DNA of 64,000 nucleotides from Hepsetus odoe (GCA_017165825.1 CM029370.1:21156686-21220685); one strand, 5' to 3'. Positions 1 to 11,706 are shown, counted from the first letter of the stretch. Program-made: numbers and translations. Notes: generated by a model from the sequence alone, not told the origin.

Positions 1-865
1 TCTCACACCACTGCCTGCTATTAGTAGCAACATGGCATGGGAATTCACACATTCTCATCACTGAGAGCCTCTGCACAACGCTGGCTGTCTGACTGTGTTT
101 ATAACGAGCGTTTGAAAATGAGACCAACTGAAGCATTCCAAAAGGGCTGTGCCACAGGCCACAGACTGAGAAGGAAAGGAGGAGGCCGTCACTGCAGGGC
201 AGCTGAACACACTGACTCAACTGCTCCATATCCTTGTTTGCTCTTTGGCCAGCGGCTCTGAGCCGTGAGAGCTCTCCACTCTGGGTCCACTAATTCTTAA
301 CCACTGACCCCCTACTCTTCATAGTTTGAACCTGACCCAGGCCGATAATTGAAACAAAGATGCGGAGAGTTTACCCAGAGCACAATGGTGCCACTATGCC
401 ACATCCTCAAACAGAACGTATGAGCTATAGATGAAAAGAGTGGATACGAGATTCAATATGAATAAGTACAGAAGGCTAAGCCAAAGGAGAATACTTTCCC
501 ACTGTTTATGTAAATGCATTATGTTTTAAGCCTCAGGCTATAATGTAATGACATAGAAAGCAGCTCCGTCAGGTCAGTCAAGAATAACATTTTGAGGGCC
601 AGAAGGAGCTGCGTAATATTGATGGGGTCACAAAATCTGTTCAAAACAAACCTGAAATTGATGCACACTTTTCTAAAAGCTTTAGTGAATCCCACAAACT
701 TCACAGAGATGTCAGCTCAATCTGTTAGTATCAATGATTTGTTATGGAAATTCAACCTACTCTCATCTATAAATTCACCCACACAAGTATCTCAAATAGT
801 ACAAAATTAGCATTTCTTTGCTGATTGATTATATATAGGGGAATGGAGAATGGAGAATTAACCAT
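1..865. other. mdga2 intron 2, nothing recognised
   Basis: AT-rich intronic DNA. No exon with matching splice sites and no mobile element was recognised. Short open frames here look random. Confidence 0.6.
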
Positions 866-985
866 ATAAATGATCCATGCCGACATGGGAAGAACATGCA
901 AACTTCACATAGAAAATTCCCAGGCTGGCCACCATGGGAATCTGACCCAGAAACCATCCCGCTGTGAGGCAACATGTGATAATAT
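866..985 (+). repeat. Fragment of a dispersed teleost repeat (GGGAGAACATGCAAAC family)
   Basis: Contains degenerate copies of GACATGGGAAGAACATGCAA, CTTCACATAGAAA and CCCGCTGTGAGGCAACA. These words also occur in a widely dispersed fish repeat, a fuller copy of which lies at about 18,998-19,345. Confidence 0.6.
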
Positions 986-2199
986 GTTGTAACTGTAGCC
1001 GGTTATTCAGTTAAAATTACGAATACTAAAATATCATAATAGTTTCAGGAAATTAATAACTGTACACTGGTTGATCCCCTTTCACCTTGAGCAGTCATGT
1101 GGAATCAGGATGAAGAAGGAAAAAAACAACTTGGCGTCACAGCCTTGTGAGAATTGAGGCCAGTGTACAAGACTCACTCCTACTGCGATTCTAATCAACA
1201 CCATGAGCTCTAACTCCAGCTGTCCTCACGAGAGTGGGCGCAACTTCCTCTGACCTGCTGTTGTCGTAGTAACATGTATTCTGGAGCCCTGCTGAGCACT
1301 ATAGAGGACATCCTCTGACAGCACCTGGCTGTGTAACCTGGCAACAAAGACAAAGTGACATGTCTGAATGGCTGAAAGGAAAACATTCCTTTGCCGAATC
1401 ACGTGTAAGGGAAATTGTTTCAGGAACATTTGCGCGATGATATATCCCATTATCTCTCGTTTAATTCCCTCTCTGGGATGGCGCCACCTTCACAGCGGTT
1501 TGAGGACAGTTCAGGCCTGCAGTGAAAGCTGGCAAGAACTTGGCTGGGATCCAGCACCTCCATCTAAGGGTGGCCCCCTGGGGAGGGGGTGGGTGGCTAA
1601 TTTAAAGTGTGCGAATATTGAAAGACATGAAAGTGCTTGGTGAAAGTGCCAAGCACAGCCACATTTTGAGGGCACAAATGACCCATGTGCATATTACACA
1701 CATAGTTATTTCAGAAAATATCTAGCGTACTTTTGAAATGAAAAAATATACCTACATTCCCTTTAAAAGTCAGTGGACATTTATATTTCAAACATAAAGC
1801 GATACATTTCCCAGATGTGCTTTGAGGATATGTACTAAAATCCAATAATTCCTTTTGCTGGTACAAAGTCTTTCTTCCTTTTCCAGAGAGAAACTTCTGA
1901 TGTATTAAAACTGAATTAAGTGTAGAGAACTTTAATAAAAACAGATAACACAGTTACTGAAGCAGCTAATGCCAACTGCAAGTTGTAACATCTCATTAAT
2001 GTCCTGCCTCTGATGAAAACTTTCCACATCGCTCTCAGAGGATCTCCTGTGGTCTTGAACACAGTCACCAGGTCTCCGCTGATGGCCCAGCAGCTGCCCT
2101 GTTGCTGCATCTAAGTGGATATCTTAATGATTTGATTTCAAAGGAGACACTAGCTTTCTTCCCACTGAGATGGAAGAACTTTGATCTTTCCCCTGCTCT
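986..2199. other. mdga2 intron 2, nothing recognised
   Basis: Non-repetitive intronic DNA without recognisable exons, RNA genes or elements. Confidence 0.5.
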
Positions 2200-2500
2200 C
2201 TTCTTAAAATATTAATTAAGAAAGGAGACAGAAGCAAAGGAGCCATGATTGTATGGCATGCTGGAGATAAATCTTATGTCTTAGTGTCTCACTAATTCAA
2301 GGGGCTTCACCTTTTCAAATGATATATAAGAATCGATACCTATTATGCATGAGAGTCCTGAGCTAGAGTGTACAAATTAATGGGCTGTATATTGATCAAA
2401 GGCAAATTAAATATTAATTAGGGTAAATGGGTAGAGTCAATCCCCAAGACACTAACAAGTCTCATTTAATTTATCCAATCTGGCAAATTGAGCTCACTGC
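2200..2500. promoter_or_regulatory. Candidate conserved non-coding element
   Basis: Repeat-free stretch with clustered homeodomain-like words (AATATTAATTAAG, AAATATTAATTAGG, CATTTAATTTATCC) and TATGCAT. This texture is common in developmental enhancers of long neuronal-gene introns. Judged by eye only. Confidence 0.25.
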
Positions 2501-2842
2501 AAAAACAAGCGCTTGGTCGAGGCTGAAACTGATTATTTTCCCTTCTAACTAAGAACTAAATGGATAAATATTTGAGCATGCAGAATTTCTTAAAAGATCA
2601 AGTGAGGATGCATACTCCACAGAGGGTTGTGGTCCTGCAGTGACAGGGTGTTTGCCTCAGCGTACCATATGCAAAATAATTGTAATCCTTCTGCTCAGAA
2701 GAACACAATGTTCTGAATAGTGGTGACTATCCGCTACTCATTCATTAGACTATTGCTATGAATGCTGTCCGAAAACGGGTTGGGCAATGTAAATGTTCCA
2801 TCAAGGGTACAAAGGCAGAACTGGTACTAAGCCATAGCACAT
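2501..2842. other. mdga2 intron 2, nothing recognised
   Basis: No supported feature in this stretch. Confidence 0.5.
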
Positions 2843-2956
2843 ATGTGCAGTGTTAGCCTACTGGTTAGAGAATTGGCCCTCAATCGGAAGATTGTTTGAT
2901 TCCCTCACAATCAGGCTACCCTGAGGTACCCTTGAGCAAGGTACCAAAGTGAAAGT
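2843..2956 (+). mobile_element. tRNA-derived SINE, 5' part, interrupted
   Basis: Starts with a tRNA-like A box (TAGCCTACTGGTTAGAGAATTGG) and B box region (GATTGTTTGATTCCC), followed by the body word TGAGGTACCCTTGAGCAAGG. The copy stops where an inverted SINE begins at about 2957; its tail resumes at 3195. Confidence 0.75.
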
Positions 2957-3188
2957 GACAACCCTTGTCATTGTGAAACGCAGCACAGCACAACACAATA
3001 AAATTCAACCTCTGCATTTCACCCATACACACACGTGCAGCAGGGGGCAGCTATTGAAAATGCCCAGGGAGCAGTGACGGGGTCGGTACCTTGCTCAAGG
3101 GCACCTCAGGGCAACCTACTGATGAGGGGATCAAACCCACAATCTTCCAATCCGGGGCAACTCTCGAACCACTAGGCCACCGCTGCCC
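2957..3188 (-). mobile_element. tRNA-derived SINE, near full length, inverted, inserted in another SINE
   Basis: The reverse complement reads from the tRNA-like head (GGCAGCGGTGGCCTAGTGGT, GATTGTGGGTTTGATCCCC) through CCTTGAGCAAGGTACC and CAGCTGCCCCCTGCTGCACG-like body to the GTGAAACGCAGAGG tail and AATGACAAGGGTTGTCAC. It sits between two plus-strand SINE parts. Confidence 0.8.
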
Positions 3189-3194
3189 CATATA

Positions 3195-3278
3195 TATAAG
3201 TGTGTGTATGGGTGAAACGCAGAGGTTGAATTTCATTGCTGCGTTTCACAATGACAAGGGTTGTCATTTTCACTTTCA
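3195..3278 (+). mobile_element. tRNA-derived SINE, 3' tail, continuation of the interrupted copy
   Basis: GTGTATGGGTGAAACGCAGA, GGTTGAATTTCATTGC and TCACAATGACAAGGGTTGTC match the tail of the same family. It continues the plus-strand head at 2843-2956 after the inverted insertion. Confidence 0.7.
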
Positions 3279-3362
3279 TATTTTTGTCAGTAAAAAAATC
3301 CTATTTTATATTTTAATATAAGCTTAACCTTTGTAGTAATATAAGCCTAATTGTAATTGTAG

Positions 3363-3501
3363 GCAGTTTAACACTGAACAGTCTAGAGCAGTTAAACACT
3401 GAACAGTCTAGAGCAGTTTTACACTGAACAGTCTAGAGCAGTTTTACACTGAACAGTCTAGAGCAGTTTTACACTGAACAGTCTAGAGCAGTTTTACACT
3501 G
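3363..3501 (+). repeat. 25-bp minisatellite
   Basis: Five full units and a partial sixth start at 3363, 3388, 3413, 3438, 3463 and 3488. Each contains ACACTGAACAGTCTAGAGCA. The first two units differ at the TTTAAC/TTAAAC position; the last ones share TTTTAC, so the array has grown from its right side. Confidence 0.95.
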
Positions 3502-5089
3502 GTGCAGGTGGTTGGCTTGTTACTGCAACATTTTATGGATTTTAAAAGTGAGTAACAGTTGCTCAAATATACATAGTGTTGAGAAAACAGAGCCAGAGCC
3601 TCCAAAAAAGAAAGCTTCATGCAACAGGAAATATGAGGAGTCCTACCTAAAATATGGCTTATTTTACCCATACTGACAGGTGACTCACATGCTCCAAGCC
3701 CACTGGGCCTAGTATGTGGAGATAAGGTATCTCATGAGGCAATGAAGGCCTTAAAACTGCGGCAGTACGTTAAATCCCAGCAACCTGCCCTTAAAGACAA
3801 CTCTACTGAGTTTATTGAGTGCAAAAAAACAAAACATAAACAAATAGAAAAGTGACTGCTTCAACAAGCGTGGCTGCACTTAAAGTATCATATTAGTGGC
3901 TAAACATGTGACGCTTTAATTATTACAGTCTTTCAAGAAAACATACACTTTAAGTTTTTCTATTAAACTACTTATAGACGCAACAGATATTACATCACCT
4001 TTATAACATTCCAAAATAATGCAACAACAGCAAAAAGAAAGCTTGTTTTTAAAGAAGAAGAATAGACTTAAGCCTTAAATTGCCAATAGGTCTAGCTTTC
4101 TGTACCTCATTTTTTTGACTAAAGAACAGTCAGTTTGTTTTGTTTTCCCTATAATTACCAAATACTATGGCTCAGAGTCTAATAAACTTGGAATTTATTA
4201 AAACAGCTCCATAAAGCTCTAATTATTTATTGCACTGACTGGTTTGGCTCAGTATAATAAAAGCGCTCACACAGAACCTTTATGCCTGTCATGCCAGCCC
4301 CTTACAAAATAAGCCTCTATTCTACAAAAGCAAATTCAGAGAAAAGCTTAGTTATGGGTGTGTGTATAGGATAAGCTGTGCTCCCTCCCCACCACACTGA
4401 CAGGATGCACCCAGTTTCGATTGCCGGCAGTGGTTACCACAGGGTGTATCTTTGGTACAGTTTAAAATTTCACTGCACAGTTTTGATCTTTAATGTTTTG
4501 GATATTTTCATTCAGTACTAATATCTTTACGTTTTAATGATAGGAGTTTAGCATTCTTTGCATATTGCAGCATAGACTACAAATTGAAAGGATAGAGCAA
4601 ACAGTTGGCTTTAGCCTTAAAGCATCAGTAAACTGAAAGATTTGATGCAACTGGTTTGATTTGATGCACAGCCACACTCCACAGGATGCAAGCATAGCTG
4701 CCCACACTACTGTTCAGTAAATGGCAGTGGGAAACTGTAGCACACACTAAGTGTGCACCCTGATTGCTGGAGAAAAACTAAGCCACAAGGGCAGGAAAGA
4801 TTTGAATCAGACTGCAATATTTGCAGTCTGCTTAGTAGAACATCCTTTGAGCAGGATATAGAATAAAATAAAAACATTTTCTTGATAGGCTTATCCAAAA
4901 GTTTAAATGCAAAACAACAATAAAAAACAACAAAGCTCAATTCTCTGTCCCATAATAAACCATATTTGTCAACTGAGTCACAGTTAAAAAAAAAACAAAA
5001 CGTCCGCTTGATTTAGCCCCAGCAAATGGATTTATTCTGGGTTAGTGGTGTTTATCCGGTTCGTTGTGCGGGCATAGTCAGCTGGGAAA
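3502..5089. other. mdga2 intron 2, nothing recognised
   Basis: AT-rich intronic DNA. No supported feature. Confidence 0.5.
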
Positions 5090-5300
5090 TATGTGAGGAG
5101 CAGACCCAGTGCACCAGAATGGATTAAAGCACAGAGCCGTTTCTCCTAGCAGCTCTCCAGCTCCTCTTGGGGAAAAGCAAGAAGTGAGAGCTACGGCTGT
5201 AGCGGGCTAATTTAGGGCATTAATAAATAAGACTGACACCTTCATTTCCCTTAATGTCTTAATTGCACAGATTTGGCAAAGGGTGGAGATAGGGAGGGAG
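5090..5300. promoter_or_regulatory. Candidate conserved non-coding element
   Basis: Repeat-free, balanced composition with GCTAATTTAGGGCATTAAT, CTTAATTGCACAG and a CAGCTC E-box-like cluster. No coding potential. Judged by eye only. Confidence 0.22.
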
Positions 5301-6134
5301 ACAGGTGGGAGAGACTGAGGGTGCTTTAGAATAGTTTTACATTCAGAGATTGATTTCAGAGAGCAGCAGTCTTCAAACGGCCCCTGCAGCCTGTGCGCTT
5401 GTGGGATGCATTGTTTACCATCTTGACCGAAAACGTGTTACACAAGAGCAGCACCATGAAGCGTTTACAAGATGTGTTGTTTATTCCCGCTAACGTAAGG
5501 TGAGACATCAAAATATGGAAGACATTGCTTACAGAGGCAAATCCCATTTTGCATTTGCATTTATGGGAATGAGCCACAGCTTGCAATTATGCAGCAATGG
5601 AAATGCTTCCTTGTGGGCTCGTATAAGCATTAACCCCTTAAACTGCAAACGTAATATTCCATTTTACTAAAGTTAATATTAATCCAGTAACTACTATGGA
5701 TAATTCAATTGCCGATGAGGGGAATTTAGTTTGGAAGTGGGAGAGCAAGTGGGTTGGGGGTGGAGGGTGGTTGTAGTAATGCCTGTTGGGTTACATAGAG
5801 CTAAAATAATAATAATTCCTGACAATTGAAATAAAAATCTTTGAAAGTATCCTTTCAAAAAATAGATAATGTTAACTAGCCACTTGACCATTAGCTATGA
5901 AACACACTGGATGGCTAGGTGTCTAGCAAATACAGCTATCTTTTAGATTAACATGAGGAAAGCAATTATATATTCTACCTTGATAGTCCAACTTTCAAGA
6001 TGCAAAATATGCTGCCAGAGAAAACTTGTGTTAATAGCTGAAAGAACTTTTCAATTAATGGTTTGTAATTTAGATGCCAGAGTATGAGGAAACTTGTTTT
6101 AGTTTATAAACATAAGAAAATAGTAAATAGCAAT
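5301..6134. other. mdga2 intron 2, nothing recognised
   Basis: No supported feature. Confidence 0.5.
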
Positions 6135-6704
6135 TACTGTATTTTCTTGTGTATAAGTTGCACAAATTTGTACAGAAATCCACTATAAAAACGGGGGTGC
6201 GACCTATACACGGGGAATTAATCTGTGACCTATACACAGGGAATTTCGTCAGTGATTGACACTTCCGCATAGGGACCAGTGAATGTTCATATTTCCAGGC
6301 AATTATCCTCTAAATTATTACCGAATACACATTTTTGGTGCGCTCCTATCAAGTATAATACATAGTACTGCATTTACCAGAAAAAATCTGAAAGTGTCAT
6401 TCAACATAATCCACAAAAAATCACTTTCATTTCACAAATTTCAATCTAGGAAATTCACATGCCGCCATTTTGAATAGTTAAACTGGAGACCGCGTACGTA
6501 ACAACTCAATACACTTTACCGTAAATCCCAGTTTTTCTGTTATATGATACGCATATGTACACATATTAGCATTTTTGTCTGCATGAAATCCAAAATCTCA
6601 AATGTCAAGATAACCCTCAAAAATACATTTTGGACCAAATTTCAATGCCAAATCAGGGGTGCGGCTTATACACGAGTGCGACTTATACATGAGTAAATAC
6701 GGTA
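6135..6704. mobile_element. MITE-like DNA transposon with TA flanks
   Basis: The left end TACTGTATTTTCTTGTGTAT and the reverse complement of the right end (TACCGTATTTACTCATGTAT) match. Both continue into AAGTTGCAC or AAGTCGCAC, and GGGGTGCGAC/CGGCTTATACACG words recur inside. The ends are flanked by TA, as for Tc1/mariner-type elements. No transposase frame is present. The TACCGTATTT...TATAAGTCGCAC motif is a widespread terminal sequence of non-autonomous animal DNA transposons. Confidence 0.7.
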
Positions 6705-7330
6705 AATATATTCAATCCAAACACCGATTAATAGTCAAATAGATCATTACTACTGAAAACTTTTTGCCAGCATTAAGAATATGCGCATTTCTTTATTTTT
6801 TTATTGTTTATTTTCCCATTTTTTCCCCAATTTAGTCATGTCCGGTTTCACCCACTAAAAGGACTCCACAGTTTTACAATAACACCAGTGCTGCATGGGT
6901 GAAGACTTATTTGGCAATCATTTGGCAGCTCAACATGCTTTGAGGAGCACAATTTCCACAAATTCTTTTGCGTAAGTTCACAGACACTTGCTGGGAGGGA
7001 GGGCCAACTTGTTCACTCAGAGGCAGTGAGACTAGTTATGTCCTGTTGTACTCCTGGCAATGGGCAACTGTGTTATCATCTGGGATTGAGCTCATTAACA
7101 TTGGATAAAGTGGCACCACTCAGAACCAAAATGTACAAAAAATCCCACAAAATGGATCAGAATCTACATTCTTCAATAAAAGGTTTGGCACTCCATTTGA
7201 TTCCGTTAAACACTTTTGGTTCTATGGAGAACAATTTTCATCAATGAGATGTGTGAGTATGAAGACTACAAAAAAATAGATAAACGACAAATGTGTTTTT
7301 TGAGAAAAACTGAAGATAGTGCTATGATTG
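6705..7330. other. Start of mdga2 intron 2
   Basis: Intronic DNA just downstream of the exon 2 donor in transcript direction. Contains a T-rich stretch (about 6790-6830) and nothing else recognised. Confidence 0.6.
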
Positions 7331-7336
7331 GTTCAC
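7331..7336 (-). promoter_or_regulatory. mdga2: Splice donor of mdga2 intron 2
   Basis: CAG|GTGAAC on the minus strand ends exon 2 after a complete codon (Gln). The reading frame continues into an intron stop just beyond, so the protein must be spliced here. Confidence 0.85.
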
Positions 7337-7476
7337 CTGAGGCCGGGGATGTCCAGTGACCAGGCAAGTAAGCTCCAAGGTCTCGCCCTCCCTGATGGTG
7401 TACACCCTTTCTGTGTAGCGCTCCTCCTCCACATTACACGCATGGCCAGAATGTACAATGCGAACAGTAGGTGGAG
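7337..7476 (-). CDS. mdga2: mdga2 coding exon 2: N-terminal half of Ig domain 1
   Basis: The exon is 140 bases, bordered by a pyrimidine-rich acceptor ending CTCTCCACAG (AG at 7478-7477) and a donor GTGAAC (7336-7331). With the single base carried from exon 1 it encodes 47 residues, opening APPTVRIVHSGHAC and ending LVTGHPRPQ at phase 0. The block ERVYTIREGETLELTC holds the B-strand cysteine of the first Ig domain; the partner cysteine must be in the next exon, off the window. APPTVRIVHSG and EEERY are the MDGA2 version of this region; MDGA1 differs here. In this family, Ig1 and Ig2 contact neuroligin. No stop, frameshift or missing key residue is visible. Which fish duplicate of mdga2 this is cannot be told. 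Confidence 0.93.
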
Positions 7477-7505
7477 CTGTGGAGAGAGCACATGCAAAGA
7501 GCAAA
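7477..7505 (-). promoter_or_regulatory. mdga2: Splice acceptor of mdga2 intron 1
   Basis: On the minus strand the bases before exon 2 read TTTGCATGTGCTCTCTCCACAG. This is a pyrimidine-rich tract ending in AG at 7478-7477. It fits the exon phase exactly (one base from exon 1, two from exon 2 form the Ala codon). Confidence 0.85.
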
Positions 7506-8059
7506 ATGTAACCAGCAGAAATTAAAAAACAAAAAAAAAAAATCTCAAACTGTCAACTGAACAATCAACACTCAGTCAGAAGAAATGTTGAAACATGGAG
7601 GAAAATAATTGATCATTTATCTTGTCTTGTTATCTCTCTGGCACTTCAAATTAAATAAATATGAAACGTTGAAGTATGGTATGATTTTTTTCTGTCCATT
7701 TATCAATAGACATATTTTCAGTGAAAGAGGATAGGATATACTTTCCATTGTCCTTGATCTTACAACATCTGCAGCATTAAGCAGGAGCTGTAACGAACAG
7801 CATTAGGACATACTCAGATGGGCACTAGTGGCACTGGATGCTATTATTTCACAGTAAAGTATACGGTGCTTCCATAAAAACAGACAGCAAAAAGTAGCCT
7901 TAACTCACTGAATAGCATCATAATGAAAAATAGCCTTTATTAACGCAATTTAGAATGTACTTTATCCATTTTGCGGATGTCATTGAAAACTATGACTCAT
8001 TCAAAATGACCAGCATACAATGGCTGCGTGCAAAGGCTTTTCATATGAAACTCAACTGC
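7506..8059. other. mdga2 intron 1, nothing recognised
   Basis: AT-rich intronic DNA next to the exon 2 acceptor. No other feature seen. Confidence 0.5.
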
Positions 8060-8190
8060 CTATCCTACCAAAATCGAAATTAGCCTTGACAGCCTCGAGA
8101 AGAGTAACATTACAGGCGAATAATTTAAAATAATTAAACCAGGCCAATGTGGAAGCACATTATGAAGTAATTAATCATTTGGAGGGTTTG
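8060..8190. promoter_or_regulatory. Candidate conserved non-coding element
   Basis: GGCGAATAATTTAAAATAAT and GAAGTAATTAATCATTTGG place several homeodomain-like cores in a short repeat-free stretch. Weak call. Confidence 0.2.
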
Positions 8191-9189
8191 GATAAAGTGA
8201 AGTTTTGGACATGTACTCATTGAACACTCCTGACAGTTCTCTTTGAATCAAAGGCCTTTCATCACAGCTGTATCTAGCCTTGTTCTACAAATCAGGTTTG
8301 AGACTAATGGAAAGGCCTCTGAATATGATGTTTCTAAGGGATTTATATTCAAAGAATCATGCTTTAGGGGTTTTCTGCTTGTGGAGAGGGAAGGGTTTAA
8401 TTCTCAGGGTTTCAGCTGGAAAGTGCCATTGCGCATGAAAACCTCCCAGAAGACACTAGTCTGTCTTCCCATCTCTGTTCAAATAAACAAATATTTTCGC
8501 TCACAACCTCGCAACCTATCTTTAACCGATTTTAAGATATGGCAGTCTGAAAAGCATACATCACCTTTAAAATTAAGCCTGATCCATTTCTAACTCTTTG
8601 TGAACAGGTGGCAGTGTCAAGTAAAGTTACATTCTAAATACCGTGTGGGGATTTAAATGGGAAATGAAACAACATCTATTTGTTAGATCTGTAATGCCAC
8701 GGTTTAAACTAGCTTCATGAAAACATAGGTACACAGGTACATCAAATCTGTGCGAGTGGCTGTTTCGTAATGTCAAAGAAACTTGAAACACAGAAGTAGT
8801 ATTTTCTTAACATGGCATAAATTTAAAAAATAAATATTTTATTGTACGATGATTTTAAGTAATTGGCCACGGCTGTTAAATAAAAGGTGGTACAAAAGGT
8901 TATTTCAACAACGTAATAGAAAAACCATTTTTGTTCCTTAAATGGCCAATTCTTTAAAATGAACTATGGCAGTGTAAAGAACCTTTAACGAATCTTCATT
9001 TAATATATGTTTCTCCCAAGAGCCTTTATATTAAATGGAGGTTTTGAACCTTTAGTTAAAAGAAACCGCACACTCATGCAGATGACTGATATTTCAATAT
9101 TGTGGTCTGTCTTGCAGATTCAGTGGAAATCCAGCAGGAACACAAGCCTCTAGTTCAGATGTCCTTCTTACTGTAACTGTATAGTAGCA
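8191..9189. other. mdga2 intron 1, nothing recognised
   Basis: Holds one chance open frame (8243-8593, plus) with no recognisable domain. No other feature. Confidence 0.5.
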
Positions 9190-9213
9190 ATGATGATGAT
9201 GATGATGATGATG
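9190..9213. repeat. (GAT)n microsatellite
   Basis: Short GATGATGATGATGATGATG run. Confidence 0.9.
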
Positions 9214-10794
9214 GTATTAAATAGTTTTTTTATCATTTCAAGGACAGATGGATGAGGGGTGACACTAGGTTAGGCAGGCCCTGTTCAACTTCCCATCTGT
9301 CACTTTGCTAATTCTTCAAAGCTCCAGGAAGCAATTAATGGCTTTGTTGAGGTGTGTGAGGGAAACAGGCTGGTACTTGCTCAAGTCAAAGAAGTGTATA
9401 GGAAGTTCCCCAGAGGCTCTGTGTGTTGCTGCTAATAAAAGGTGAGAGGTCTTTCCCTGTGGTCTGGGGAAGCCGTCTATGTCTTTTTACCAGGTACTGG
9501 GTGACTGTAACACTTCCTAACACCTCTCTTTCCCACCTCTGTCTCAGCCCTGACTCAAAAGCAGAGGTGCGCAGAGCAGCCTAACCTAAGAAAAAATACA
9601 ATCACTTGGCAATAGAGGTTTAGCCATTCATGTCATGATTCAGTTCTGTTGCATATATTTTGTGTGCTAAAATGTTTATTTCAATGGAGCTCTAATAATA
9701 CACTACATAGATTTGTTTGGCTCAGTTTATTGCTTTCTATACAATTGGAATATGATTAAGAGATGAACTTGTTTTATTAATGATTGTCCACAGACCTTTC
9801 CCCTAACAGAAATATTTCATAAGTATCTCACTGTCAGATTTTCTGGAGACAAAAGAAAAATGCTTGGAGTTTGACTGACAAAAATAAGGTTTCTGCCACA
9901 TACACAAACGTTTAATATGACAATGATGGCATCACATTTCGTCTGCATGTAAATAACTATCGGCTCAAAGCCAGGTCGAGATGGGCCATGAAATATCACA
10001 TTTTTTTTTACTGGAGACATCTAATAGAATACTAAGAGAAACTTATGAAAAAATCTCAAAGGTTGAGATGTAAACAATATTGGTTAAAGCGGTTGATGTA
10101 AAAATGATTTATTTCAGAGAAATCTACCAACTCGGATCTCTTTGTAATAGTGAGATGAACTGGGGGAAGCAATATCTGCAATGCAAGCATGGCAATTCTA
10201 TTTACTATTCAAAAACAGCAGTGAACCTACACATTGTGATATCTTCACAATGCTTTTACAGTTAAAGTGAAGAAATAAAGCTTTCTATTATCTTTGTATA
10301 AACCTCATTGCTTTTATTGGATTTTAAAATCCAACCAATACATCATTAAAACCCGTTCTGAACATTCAAACTTAACGTGTTTCATCATTTCTGAAAGATT
10401 TATTCTGTCTCTAATTGCACTTTCTAGGAGAAGACAACGAGCGAGTTCTCATGACTTGTTTAAAAGAAAAAAAATGTTTCATACCTAAACAAAAGTATCT
10501 AAAGCAGTCCTCTGTGAAGTGCCAAATGCTTTAGTGTTTATTCCAGAAATAACTCATACCCAAAAACCATTCAGATGAACCGGTTACCCAGGGATGTTGC
10601 TCTGCCATGCTTCCTATCCCACACATGGATTAGCTTCTGTCTGTTCCAAAGAGAACAGAGAGATTTGAGCACATAGCAAAGTGGGTGAGGTTCACGCTAG
10701 GCTGGAGTTCAAGACAAAAGGATGCTCAGATTTAGACCTTTGAGCTCCAGAAAAAATATAATGCATTTTATTCCACCCTTGCTAGATGCCACTA
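9214..10794. other. mdga2 intron 1, nothing recognised
   Basis: AT-rich intronic DNA with no supported feature. Confidence 0.5.
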
Positions 10795-11045
10795 GACTTA
10801 AAACATCTGGCACAAGCATAGAGAAGCTTGTGCCGGTGATTAATAATGATTAAATACACATCTATCAATATGGGAATCGAGATTCTCCAGCTTCATTTTA
10901 TGGTTACGAGCACAATTGGCCAATACTTGAATTACAATCACGCTGGCTGACTCAATTACATTGAATTGCAAATAACAAGATTGATGTTATCCTTTAAATG
11001 AGTCACACTTATAAAAGCCACAGTAAATATAGGATCCTGATCACA
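10795..11045. promoter_or_regulatory. Candidate conserved non-coding element with a hairpin
   Basis: A 9-bp inverted repeat (GGCACAAGC at 10809-10817, GCTTGTGCC at 10826-10834, 8-base loop) is followed by dense TAAT and ATTA cores (GGTGATTAATAATGATTAAA) and ACAATTGGCCAAT. Repeat-free. Possible enhancer, judged by eye. Confidence 0.3.
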
Positions 11046-11607
11046 ATAAGGATGATACTATTAGCATAATGCTGACAGTCAGTGGTTAACCAAGACAACT
11101 TTCCTGCCTTCCACACATTACCTTTGATTTACTGGATTCTTCCATTACCACACTTAATTTGTGAAGGCTGCAATTTCTAGTCATGTTAGAAACAGTACAC
11201 TCAGCTCTCTGTGCTCATCTTGAAATGATCATTTGGGAATTTACATGTGTGATAGGCTGACTGGAGAGCAGGTTGGCCTAAGGTAAGTGCAGCTAGTGCA
11301 TTAGCAAAGGTCACTGTCTCTATATTGTGGAGCATTAAAATAGAAACTATGAGGCCAGAGGGCATCCGTGAGCTCAGCTGTGCCCGTGCCTGTAACCCTA
11401 GGCTAATAGTGACATGTTTTCTGTACCATTTAAGTAGCACAGGGATGACAAGTCCCACAGGAAATTCCTCACATAAAATGGGAACAGCTTTATCTTACAT
11501 GACCAATCAAGATTCAAAAGGATTTGGTTGAAATCAAGGCTGAAATACTGCCAGGGTGAGGGAGAGATTTGTTGGCAGTTGGCAAGAAGCTAAATTTGAC
11601 AAACAAA

Positions 11608-11611
<4 letters not shown>
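11046..11611. other. mdga2 intron 1, nothing recognised
   Basis: No supported feature. Confidence 0.5.

Positions 11612-11649
<38 letters not shown>
11612..11649. repeat. (TG)n microsatellite
   Basis: Uninterrupted TG run of about 19 units. Confidence 0.95.
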
Positions 11650-11650
<1 letters not shown>

Positions 11651-11651
11651 T

Positions 11652-11706
11652 AAACTTGTTATGGGGACTGAACACATTAACTTGTTAAGGGGACTGAACA
11701 CATAAA
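11652..11706 (+). repeat. Two-unit 26-bp tandem repeat
   Basis: AACTTGTTATGGGGACTGAA is repeated 26 bases later with T replaced by A (AACTTGTTAAGGGGACTGAA); both units continue CACAT. It adjoins the TG microsatellite. Confidence 0.8.

Noticed and set aside
2843..3188. Functional tRNA genes at the A/B-box heads of SINEs
   Set aside because: The boxes are degenerate, the cloverleaf is not complete, and the SINE body follows directly.
3363..3501. CRISPR-like array
   Set aside because: The units are directly tandem with no unique spacers; it is a minisatellite in a vertebrate intron.
8243..8593. 116-codon plus frame in intron 1
   Set aside because: No recognisable domain, no splice signals, antisense to mdga2; consistent with chance.
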